From Andrena cerasifolii (Eukaryota; Arthropoda; Insecta; Hymenoptera; Andrenidae), in contig NC_135120.1 of NCBI RefSeq assembly GCF_050908995.1, forward strand, positions 20,845,433-20,909,432: DNA of 64,000 bases, read 5' to 3'. A model generated the notes under the pieces. It saw nothing but the letters and a program-made list of their open reading frames with translations. It had not been told where the DNA came from and did not search any database. Position numbers and translations under genes: made by a program. Shown here in pieces: positions 38,236-48,400 of this stretch; position 1 is the stretch's first letter, and each line of letters begins with the position of its first letter.

Positions 38236-38390
38236 TCCTTTTAGTGGTGGAGAATTATCGATAGTGTTCAATAATTATCCATAATTTTCAATATCGAAAG
38301 CTACCGATAGTATATCGATAATCATCGATAGTTTTCAATATCGAAAGCTATCGATATTTCTATATGGCTATCGATGGTGATCGATAGTCT
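38236..38390. repeat. TATCGATA-rich repeat block
   Basis: At least six ATCGAT words lie in about 150 bp, including TATCGATA and CTATCGATA. A unit TTTTCAATATCGAAAGCTAY occurs twice (about 38283 and 38330). TATCGATA is the Drosophila DRE core bound by DREF, but the tandem arrangement looks like a repeat array rather than a promoter. Confidence 0.7.
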
Positions 38391-38583
38391 TCTCCCCCCA
38401 CTTCCACTCTGTTCATGTCATGACGCTATCCGCGTTGCTCGACACTCTAGACAGCGACAGCCATGTTTCAAAATAATAAATATTATAATGTTTTTAAGTA
38501 AATGAGGAACTTCAACCGTTGTGAGAGTTATGCGAGAAATATCTCTGTATTCCGGCTACTTTCGCAGTAAAAAATGTTGACCT

Positions 38584-38616
38584 AGGCCGGTATTCATGAT
38601 CGCTACTTATTCTCAA
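38584..38616 (+). repeat. Dispersed repeat end GGNCGGTATTC
   Basis: TAGGCCGGTATTCATGATCG followed by CTACTTATTCTCAAG matches 40233-40266 with few differences. It is probably the terminus of a transposon family. No partner end seen. Confidence 0.5.
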
Positions 38617-38639
38617 GCAAATGCTTAAGCATGCGGCAT

Positions 38640-40090
38640 CCTCTACTAACTTATTAGCTAATCGATAATTCTCCGCCACTAATTCCTTTTTTCTAACTGA
38701 ATTTTGAATTGCGAAGTGTACAACACGAATATCTACGCCTGAAAGGGGCAGTTTGACGAATAAATGTCGTGTAAATATAATCGTTAGATTTCGGTCCTGG
38801 AACTCCCCACCTCCTCCGGAAGCTAATTTATGCCGTTCAAAGTAATAAAAGTCCACGATACTTGAATAACGATCGCGTGCTATTTCCAGCCTCGTTTCAG
38901 GTGCTCCAGACACTCGAGCAACCCTTGCAGCACGAGGATCTGAATCGAATCGCGAGGGGTGGCTCGGGGGCGCTGAAAACTTGCCGAAATATTCGCACAT
39001 GCCTACTCATAGCTTAATGGGGTTGACAAGTCGCCGACGAGGATGATGGACTGCGCCGGATCGAGGGGGTTGCCGCGACCCATGCGCGGGGATGAAAACG
39101 GATTCGCCACGGGCAGCTGCGGTGGCGCGACTACTCTCTCTCTCGCCTTCCACCTCATTTTCGTTCTCCTTATATTTTTCGAACGCGGCAGGGGGGAGAG
39201 ACGAATCGACTCTCCCGTCATCGTAATCGGTTTCCCTGTTGTCGCGCCGCCTCAATGCCACGGCCTTTGTGCACGCGCGTGTTTTACACGAGCGGTATCC
39301 GTGTCCCGTGAATTATGCACGGGGGCGACCCCTCGAGAGCTTCGAGAGCCCCGACCCCGCGAGAACCACTTTATTATACGGGCGTCGAAATTTTCATTCA
39401 TACTCGCTTTACTTCGTCACGGTTCCATAACGCCGCTCCAACTTGAAATATAGTCATGCAGCTCGTACCACCGAGGCTCCCCTTTCTGTTTGCTCACTGC
39501 CAGGCCCGCGAAAGTTCGCGTGCCTCGGGAAATTCTTCGGCAATAAACTTGCGATAGTAGACTTTACGATCGAGGACGAAGGGAATGGTACTGTATGTGG
39601 TGGATCGTGAAATCTCTCGAATTTTGAGCAATTTTAGAAGGGTTTGTAGAATGCTCTTTGAAGAGCCCTCTTTGGCGATGGAAACTCTAGTGTCTATTGG
39701 AAATATAACAGGGGCAGCGGTAAAGAACGTGTAGATTATTGTCTTTTTACATCGCAGGCATTTGAAATCTGCGAAACGCCACGTGTCTCTTATATGAAGG
39801 GATAAGAATGTTTTGGGGATACTGGTAACGTATGATGTATGTTTCATAGTTTAGAATTTAGATGGAAGGAAATATATCATATTGATATGGCACTTGCTAA
39901 TACTTTCGTTCACGTAGCTCGTTGCCTCCACGCTTGTAACTTACCGAGAGAATACAAGTTGACCAGCGGTTAGTAACGTAGGCGTTACTATTTCAGTGAT
40001 TTGTATAATGCAAGAAAATATATCTACAGTTATGAATATCAAAACTCTGATTGAACGGCATACGACTGTCTCTTACGTAACTATGTATTT
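38640..40090. other. Non-coding stretch
   Basis: No gene or repeat recognised. Confidence 0.45.
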
Positions 40091-40094
40091 ACAG

Positions 40095-40597
40095 CTACGA
40101 CGAAGTATAGGATAGACGTATCACCTTATCGCCCAAACGGTCTTACCGACCCATAATTTGAGGACTGAATTCAGCGGCCTCTGTTCATGAACAGCGTCCG
40201 ACTCAGCAACTACATACAGTTTATACTGTATTTAGGGCGGTATTCTCAGTCGCTACTTATTCTTAAGGGGGTAGACACGGGTAATGCAGCGCACTGTGTA
40301 TGCCAACACAATGTGGCCCAAAACATGGGTTTGGGAAATTACGTTGTTTGTCCTTATATGAGCAGATTTTGGGCTGGGTGAGGTCTCGTTCCAAAGAAGA
40401 AGGTTCAATGCAGCGCGCTCTGGTCATGGTTCGACGAGATTGTGTTGATATCTAATAATATGAGCACACACGAGGTATAGAATAGACCTATCACATTATG
40501 GGACTTCGTGTCTCCACCCAATCTGTGTTACCGACCCATAATTTCAGGACTGAATTTAGCGACCTCTGTTCATGAACAGCGTCCAACTCAGCAACTA
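40095..40597 (+). repeat. Direct repeat pair, about 115-128 bp units
   Basis: 40100-40211 and 40470-40597 share long stretches (ACCGACCCATAATTT, CTCTGTTCATGAACAGCGTC, CTCAGCAACTAC). Between them lies a second copy of the GGNCGGTATTC end (40233-40266). The outer word GATAGACSTATCAC also recurs in inverse form at about 41338-41353 and 44222-44235. Confidence 0.7.
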
Positions 40598-41880
40598 CTC
40601 TGAAATGTGTTGAAATGCTGAAAGGTGTTGCGTACTTGTATACGTGTGACTTGTTTAGAGAGAGAGTTTGACATAAGAGGGTAGGCTTTTGTTACGGTAT
40701 GCTTTGGCTCGGTTGGTCAACGACTCACGCGGATTTCTCTCCGAAAATCCATTTCGTGGATCAAGACACTATGGCGTTCAGAAACGGCATTTCTTCAAAA
40801 GCCCGTGCAAGCTATAAATTGCAAGATGACATTGTAAAGTATTAAAAATTCACGCTGTTACTGATATTCCCACAAGTTTCTAATGCACTGTTTAATCATT
40901 CCAGTGAAGTAATAATAATTGGATTCCGTTTGCCCCTAATATTAGTTTACCGCCAACACTGAAATTTACAGTAAAATCTAATTTTAAAAGTCTCGCAGAA
41001 AGTTGCAGGATGCATGAGTGTCTTAAAAGTTTGTCTAGCCCTGAGAAATTCATCAGTTCAGTGAAGTGTGTGCATGGCATAGTGCATATTATCTCGTGAT
41101 TTCTCAATTCGCGCATCAATTTCATCGATTACTGGACCATGTGGGAGGCCTTTTAATTTAACAGGATTCCATTCAGATATACCCGTTACTTAGAAGACTT
41201 TTTCAGAAACTGAAGGATGTTTAAAAACAGAAAATGATTTGCGATTGTAGAGTCAGTGCCTGTGCCTGCCAAAAAGTGTTTCATAGAGTACCGTGCCTCT
41301 GCGTGTTAGTGATGCGAACGCGAATTCTCATAAGGTGATAGGTCTATCGTTTTAGCCTATACTTCGCCGATGTTAGTAACTAAGGGGGAGAAACAAGTAT
41401 CTCACTCATATTTCTCCAAATATTCCTGCAACTATTCACTTACACTAAGTTCAACTAAAACGTATTTATACATTATAAATAATACTACGTGATATGTATA
41501 AGCATTAACATTAATGTATCGAACGATTAAACATTGAGAATAAAAGAGAATTCAGTCGGCGCAGAAAATCATTTGCAAATCCAAGGCCAAATGTTACAAA
41601 TTGCTTGATATCTCGAGTTCTATCGATTATAGTTAATAATAATTTATACTGGGCGGTTAGTGTAAATGTTGTTAACATTATTTGTCACAGCAATAGCCAC
41701 TGGAATGGATATTTTAGCCGAAAATCCATTTTTGCCGAAGAATTCGCTGGATTTCGCAATTGTAACTAACCGTCGACCTTGTTTTGATCGGGGGACATCA
41801 TTCCTCGAAGTCTACATAAGGAGCTCACAGATCTTCATGTACTCAGTCGTCGTCGGTCCTCCGGACTTGAAGGACCTCCG
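40598..41880. other. Non-coding stretch within a repeat neighbourhood
   Basis: AAGGTGATAGGTCTATCG with CTATACTTCGCCG (41335-41373) is the inverse of GAAGTATAGGATAGACGTAT with CACC at 40101-40124. The 1.25-kb interval between them might therefore be one element. No gene seen. Confidence 0.35.
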
Positions 41881-41888
41881 GGAACCCT

Positions 41889-42088
41889 GGAGCTGCCGAG
41901 CCACCTGGATCCACTGGACTTCCTGGGGACCTGGTTCTTCCTCCCCCTCCCCCCTGGAGCTGCCGAGCTGCCGAGCCACCTGGATCCACTGGACTTCCTG
42001 GGGACCTGGTTCTTCCTCCCCCTCCCCCCGGAGCTGCCGAGCCACCTGGACCATTCGGAACTGCTGAACTTACTGGGGACCTGGTCAG
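41889..42088 (+). repeat. Three-copy GC-rich tandem repeat with collagen-like reading
   Basis: GGAGCTGCCGAGCCACCTGG starts units at 41889, 41956 and 42030, of about 67, 74 and 60 bases. The middle unit carries an extra GCTGCCGA. Read from CCT-GGA-GCT the unit gives Gly-X-Y-like triplets (GAA, EPP, GST, GLP, GDL) followed by a proline run. The flanking sequence GGTCCTCCGGACTTGAAGG keeps the triplet pattern only if the frame shifts. The third unit diverges after 42048. Upstream in the same frame is a TGA at about 41868, and no start codon is seen. Confidence 0.75.
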
Positions 42089-42279
42089 GATTTCGCCACT
42101 CTGGCCTGGGTTCGTTTATTCGCTTGGTGCTGATGAAATTTTGGGGTTCGGTAAGTCATTTAAAATTTTATTGTTTTGCGAATGTCAAATCTGATTTCTT
42201 CGGTCGTTTTCCATCATCTGTCCTATTTCCATGCATACTTTCGAGAATTTTGCGCGAGTCGTTCTATTTTGTGTATTTC

Positions 42280-42590
42280 TTCGATGGGTTTGCATGATTT
42301 ATTTTATTTCATGCATTTCTTCGATGGGTTTAAATGATTTATTTCATTTTCGTGAATTTCTTCGATGGTTTTCTCTGATTCATTTCATCTCGTCGATGTC
42401 TTCGATGGTTTTCCCTGATTCATTTCATGTCTTCGATGGTTTTTCCTGATTTATTTCATCTCGTTGATGTCTTCGATGGTTTTCCCTGATTCATATCATC
42501 TCGTCGATGTCTTCGATGGTTTTCCCTGATTCATTTCATCTCGTCTATGTCTTCGATGGTTTTTTGTGACTTCTGTCACTCTGTCATGCA
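42280..42590 (+). repeat. 40-bp tandem satellite
   Basis: The word TTCGATGG starts at 42280, 42320, 42361, 42401, 42432, 42472, 42512 and 42552. The period is 40 bp except one 41-bp unit and one unit shortened to 31 bp. The unit contains TTTTCCCTGATTCATTTCAT. Early units are more diverged (GGGTTTGCATGATT), as expected at the edge of an array. Confidence 0.9.
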
Positions 42591-43423
42591 TCTCATCGAT
42601 GGGTCTACATTCTCTGCTCTTTCCTTCAAGTACTTATCTCTGCGGTGGTTTTGCATGCTCGTGCGTGCTCTGCTGTTGGTCGAAATTATCTCGATCGTCT
42701 CCAACTCAATAAGCTTTTCCTTAATTTCTTTCCAGGCCGACCATACCGTTACTAACATATAGTAGTTGATTGTTTCAGCTTTTCAGGTTCACCGTTACTC
42801 GGGGAATGGAGTTAATAACACGATATATTTAAAAAGAAACTAGTGAAAAGTGATAGTGAAAAGTGATCGTGCAAAGTGACAGTGAAAGAAGACATCTAAG
42901 GTAGGCTAGGCTAATTTATTATAGTATGAAGTATTTAAGGTCCCATGTAAAATTGCCAAGCAGTCACTAAATCATTAACTTTGTTGTTCGTTTATTGGCT
43001 CCTCATCTGTGATGAGGAGGTTACCGCTGCTTTCGTTTGCGGAAGCAAGTGACTGAGCATGGAATCGGTATGGGTGGATCAGTTTCATCCCTTGGTGTTC
43101 TTGTCTAAAGCGAAAAGTTTCGGGCGTAGGGGGTGCACCTTTTGGTACACTGCCTGCGTAAGTCACCCGGTTCGATTACCCAATCTCCGTGTTGGACGGC
43201 TTGAGTCAGGTCAAGTGTTTGCTCCTGACGAGTCGCATCGGAGCAACAGGAATCGTCTGGGAGGCGCCGAGCGCTTTTCCCTTTCGACTTGGACAGCAGG
43301 GTGGTAGGAACTGCGCCGTCCAATACTTGTTTCATGCTTACCCTTCGCCTTTCCTTCTTTCCTGAATTTCTTTTAATCGAGTGATTGCTTGGCAGTTCCC
43401 TAGATTCTATATCTAAACCGAAG

Positions 43424-43514
43424 GGATCGATGGAACTTTGTTTCCATCCATCTCTTTAGTTTAGTAGGCTTCATGTACAGGGAGATCGATGGAACTTTGA
43501 TTCCATCTATCTCT
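43424..43514 (+). repeat. Paired direct repeat containing small hairpins
   Basis: GATCGATGGAACTTTG with TTCCATCYATCTCT occurs twice, 59 bases apart. In each copy GATGGAA pairs with TTCCATC around a CTTTG-type loop. Confidence 0.6.
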
Positions 43515-45008
43515 CTACGGGTCTCCAAGCGCAGCAACCTCCTCGCGGTGAGACCTGGTAATCGGTGAGAACCGAGCCGATGGCTGCGATTGTCAAATAT
43601 TCTAGTCGTATATAAGAATTTCTTTAACTTGCAATACTATGTAACTTAAAATGTTGTTCGATTGTTCCTACCGAACCCCAGAACACGAATATAGTGTTAA
43701 GATGGAAGAATAAGTGCAAGTTGGAATATTTCAGCGAGATACTGGAACTGTTGAGTTTTTCACAATTTTTAAAGTCCTCTCTGCTTCAGCATTTTATTGA
43801 AATATACAAAGTTACAATTCCTTTGCGAGGTATTCCACGTTACATCATGAAAGCATGTCTTCCACAAATAATGTTGTTGTTTATATAAATTTGTATTTTA
43901 AATAAATTTGTTTTGCGTTAAATAAACCGGAATAGGACAGCAAGGTTAAAAGACGAATGTGATATCGTTTTATTTTCTTCCTCCGTTCTCTTCCGTTGAA
44001 CGAAATATGTTCATAAGACGATGTTTAAATTGTTACTCTAACAGAATCATTTGTAAATCGCGGGTTTCGAATGACCTAGTTTTACCTGTGGTGAATTCTA
44101 ATTCCTACCACGCGTAGCGTTACAATCTGTTTCCAGACTTCACCGGTAACGTAGCACGTGACACGAAAATGGTAAGGGGGCTCGCGAGTCCCCTGAGCGT
44201 GTAACACAAAATTACATTGCGTGATAGGTCTATCCTATACCTGGTCTGTGATAGGATAGACCACAGACCAGATACCTCGTCGATGCTAAAACTATCAGAA
44301 TCTTATGCACCGCTGATAAAAGCGACGTTTCAGACCATACACGACATCTGTAAGTTTCCAATAAAGTTCCAATTGACGTACGTTGAATTTCCTCTGGCTC
44401 CTCTGACAATTACGCGTAGCGCTCTTCGGTATACCTCTAAGCACGATCTTCAAAGCTATCCCAGCTTCTATACACATACCAACTGCCACTAGTTTCCACA
44501 ATCGATACAAGTGCCAGGCTTCCGTAAAAAATTGCACGACAGTTCATCATGCACGAGGAGTCCAAGGCGATCGATGACGTAAGTACGCGTTATCATTGCA
44601 TCTTATCGATATCAAATAAAACTTCGCGTCTACTGCTCCACCTGTGGGACGCTTCCGGGGCAATGTTCTTCGCCCCTCCTCCACGGTTCGACGCAGGTGC
44701 CGTTTGGTCATGGTGAAATTTTCGCGCCACTGTGCCTCGCCACCGTACCATCGCGATTGTAGTTGCTGACAGATAAATAATGCAATCACGAGGCTGGATG
44801 CGGTGGCCATTTTCGGACTGTCGACCCGTCCAATTTCCCCGATAACCGATTTTCGAGAGAGGACGACGGGAGGGAGAAAGAGAGCCACGCTCGTATCACT
44901 CGAGTCGATTAACCTTATCACTGGCTGCCAGATTAGCGTCAATCGTGCGGACGAGTGTCTCTGCCAGTGTCAGGCGGACGTATTGCCGAGCGTCGCGTCG
45001 TTTGAAAA
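43515..45008. other. Upstream flank of the zinc transporter gene
   Basis: No upstream coding exon recognised. 44217-44283 holds a self-complementary GGTCTATCCTATAC / GATAGACC stretch related to the repeats at 40.1 and 41.3 kb. The last 200 bases before the ATG are likely 5' untranslated sequence or promoter. No TATA box is apparent. Confidence 0.4.
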
Positions 45009-45403
45009 ATGACGATCTCCACGGTGCAGGCGAAGCTCGCCTCGATGATCGCCATCGCGGCTGGCAGCTTCGTCGTCGGCGTAGCCCCGGCGTGTTTTGT
45101 GTCTCGAGTGCAGGACCTCCAGCAGAGGCTGCTGCTGTCCTGCACTCTCTGCTTCGGAGGCGGTGTGCTACTAGCCACCGCGATCCTCCACATGCTGCCG
45201 GAAACCCGCGAATCGATGCCCAAACACGCGGAACTGGTGTTCGCGTGCGGCTTCCTTTTCCTGTACCTCGTGGACGAGTCCGTCCACTACTTCTGGAATG
45301 ACGACGCGCGTGGATCAGAGTCGCAGCATCGGGAGTCCCGGAACTGGGTCGCCGGCCACCAAGCGTACGTATACATGCAGCGCTCGAAAGTGTATTCTGC
45401 GAG
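45009..45403 (+). CDS. ZIP1: ZIP transporter coding exon 1 (TM1-TM3)
   Basis: Starts MTISTVQAKL and encodes the first three membrane segments. The donor GAG/GTGAGG at 45404 is closest to consensus. A second donor GC/GTACGT at 45365 has the same phase and would drop 13 residues after His-Gln. Either joins exon 2 in frame. Confidence 0.88.
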
Positions 45404-48400
45404 GTGAGGGACACAACGAGGGTCCGAGTGACGGTAAAGTGAACAGACTTTTTAAACGCTTGGTACTTCTGCGGTGTGTCACTAGAAGTCTGGTTACATT
45501 ATATTGCGACGGTTGTCGACGAACATCGAGGAGGTTAAGGAATTCTATTAACGCGTTGCTTGTAGATAACGATGCATCGTTATGGTTGAGTGATCTTAAC
45601 TTCTAATTTTAGCTGTATTTGCGGAACGAGATTAGTCAGAGTGAACGTAGGGGAATCGCGCGGATCTATTGTTTAGAATGTATGAACAACTGCCAGCGCG
45701 CGGGAGCTAGCACGTGAAGTAATTCTGAGTCGGTGAAAATATTCAGGTTCAAGTGTTTCTCAAACGTACGTGTTCGGTGGTCAGTAAAGTTTGCCAGCGA
45801 TGGTTTACAATTTTGAAGTATCGTATGCACCGGCTGCTTCAAATAAAATGATCCTGTCACGTAAAACTACTCTATCGACAACGATTATCAATCGCTTAAT
45901 TGCTCTCAAGCTGACACGCGTATATCAAATTGCCAATCGCTTCGAGAGCAGAAAATAGATAGTGAGCTTGCCGCGGAAAATCAGACGTTTCGTTCTTAAC
46001 GAGTCAGTAATACTCTCCAAGTCGTTGGTAAACGACTGGTAATGGAAGGCGAGCGAGAAACTCGATAAAAGCGGCACGCTTTCATTGTCTACCGCTAATT
46101 GTGTTATTTACTTATCCTTCCGATATAATCTTGAGTTTCGTTGGTCGTTGAAAGTATCTGTGCACGCTTAGGAGCGAGTTACAGTTGAACGTCACGTAGG
46201 AAATATCGACTTACCGTTCAATAAATCACGCGATGGTTAGATACAAGTTGAAGTTAGCTACCTTCTCTACGAACATCCACTTTGGTCCGCTAGAGCCCAG
46301 TCACTGTTTTATCGACCTTGTCTCTATTAACCAGATGCATTAGGAAGAAAATCAATTGTACATTCGTGGGAAAAGATCTTTCACAAGTAAACAATCGCTT
46401 ATAGTGAATGGAGTTTCCCGATTTGGAACATATTTTTTTAAAGTACTCGTAGTAACTAAGAAATCGTGAAAATGATATCTGCAATGGACCTATTTTACTC
46501 GTGTTATTGAGGCGCACACGAAAAACGGCAAAATCCTCTTATTTAAGAATAATTATTTTTTGTGTAAAAAATTTCCTAAGGTAGTTCTCTTAATAAAAAA
46601 TCGGTTTTTGGAGACAACTCAAAAAGGAAAGGCCGGAATTTTTTTTAAATAGATGAATTCAATGTTGACATGCGGAAGCATGACGAAAACACACTTACAA
46701 TTTTATTCGAACACGGTAGAACAGTTAATGTGAAGATGGTTGAACTGGTATCTTGCCCTAGGGGCCCAGATGTGGCCCCTGGAAGTTAAAAAACAGGTTA
46801 AAATTGATTTTGAAGTAAATTGGTGCGAGGAATCCGAAAACAATATTAAACAAATTCTTCGACCTTTCCTTTTTCTGGTATTTAAAAAAATCCGATTTTT
46901 TATTAAGAGAACTACCTTAGGAAATTTTTTTACAGAGAAAACAACGTCACATTCGGATTCAGCACCACAAAAAAAAAACAGATGCCAGGTTTTAGCCAAT
47001 TATTCTGAAATAAGAGGATTTTGCCATTTTTCGTGTACGTCTCAATAACATGAGTAAAGTAGGTCCATTGCAGATATAATTTTCAGGATTTTTTAGTTGC
47101 TATGAGTACTTTAAAAAAATATATTCCAAATCGGAAAACTCCAATCACTAAAAGTGAATGTTTGCTTGTCAGTATATAAATGTAAAGCACTCGAATTGAA
47201 GTTATTTTCAATTAGCTTTCAAGTCCACACTGTCAATTGACTTGATACAAAATTAAACTCCAGCCACCTAATCGGGTGGATATATTAACGCGACAGCGAT
47301 AGTATCTGCGTTTTTATGTTAAAGATACTGATAGCGGAATGACTTCAAAGGTTTTGGCAAGATTAACTTGCCTCGGTGGATTTTACGGTTTTATTAACGG
47401 CGTAACTTTTTCTATTGTCATCTGGCATTAAAATGTTCCGAGCGGGCTGATTTTACGCGGTGTAATTAAACTGAAAAATTAAAAAACTTTCTTACGACGT
47501 CACAAAAATCGCACGGAAATTAAAATCCAATAAGTAAAGTAAAAAATGTGTAAATCAGACCGCTCTCAGAATATTGTAGGAGTTACGCGCGAGATTTGCC
47601 TTCGAAGCTGAATTGCTGGAACACCCCCCTAAGTCTGCAGCTGTTCTTCGAGAAATTTCTATAGGTATCTAAGGGAATTATATTGCTCTGCATTATTATT
47701 CACTTCCCCGGTAATAGCAAGTTCTTTACACCATCTGTTCCGCAGTCTTCGTTCCTCACACGCGTCCATCGCGACAAATATCACGCGCTACGTCTTATCC
47801 CTCTCGATGCTAAGGCTTCGTCAAATAGTAGGGTGCTCGCGGTTAGTTCCGATACGATTCGAAGGAGAAATTCAGGTAGCTGTCTGCCAGGCGTGAACGC
47901 AATTATTAACAGCCGATCAATTCCAGGCACCCTGGGAAAACTAATTACAGAATAGACTTTTCGATTGCAGGAACCGTTGCGGAAGCCACTCGCACCAGGT
48001 GGACTATTCTCCGCCCGCGCGGACTATCAGGCACGTCTCCGTGTCCGAAGTTAATCCGAAATCGCCATATCAGTCAAATTACAGCGAAAATGGCACCGGC
48101 AGCAACTGGAAAAGCACGACTTACGGCGCACTGCAGTACGCCCCCAGTGCACCTACACCCTTTTGCAACGAGGACGCGACGTTCTTGTGCCACGGAAGTC
48201 ACTCGGAACCGAGCGCTGATTCCAGCACCTCTCTCGTGGGCCTTTTGTTGGCGCTTACGGTGCACTCTGTCCTCGAGGGGCTAGCGATCGGTTTGCAGAA
48301 AGCAACATCCGAGGTGGGTGACAGTAAATATTTAGCAACGCTCTAGCTCTGGTAACGTGAACAGGGTGTTCGATGTGCCATTTCAAATGACCACGAATGT

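Noticed and set aside
43150..43200. tRNA-like B-box (GGTTCGATTACC)
   Set aside because: No matching A-box, cloverleaf arms or anticodon stem could be drawn around it.
43424..43514. Possible microRNA hairpins
   Set aside because: The stem is only about seven pairs, far below a precursor microRNA. No known insect microRNA seed was recognised here or elsewhere in the window.
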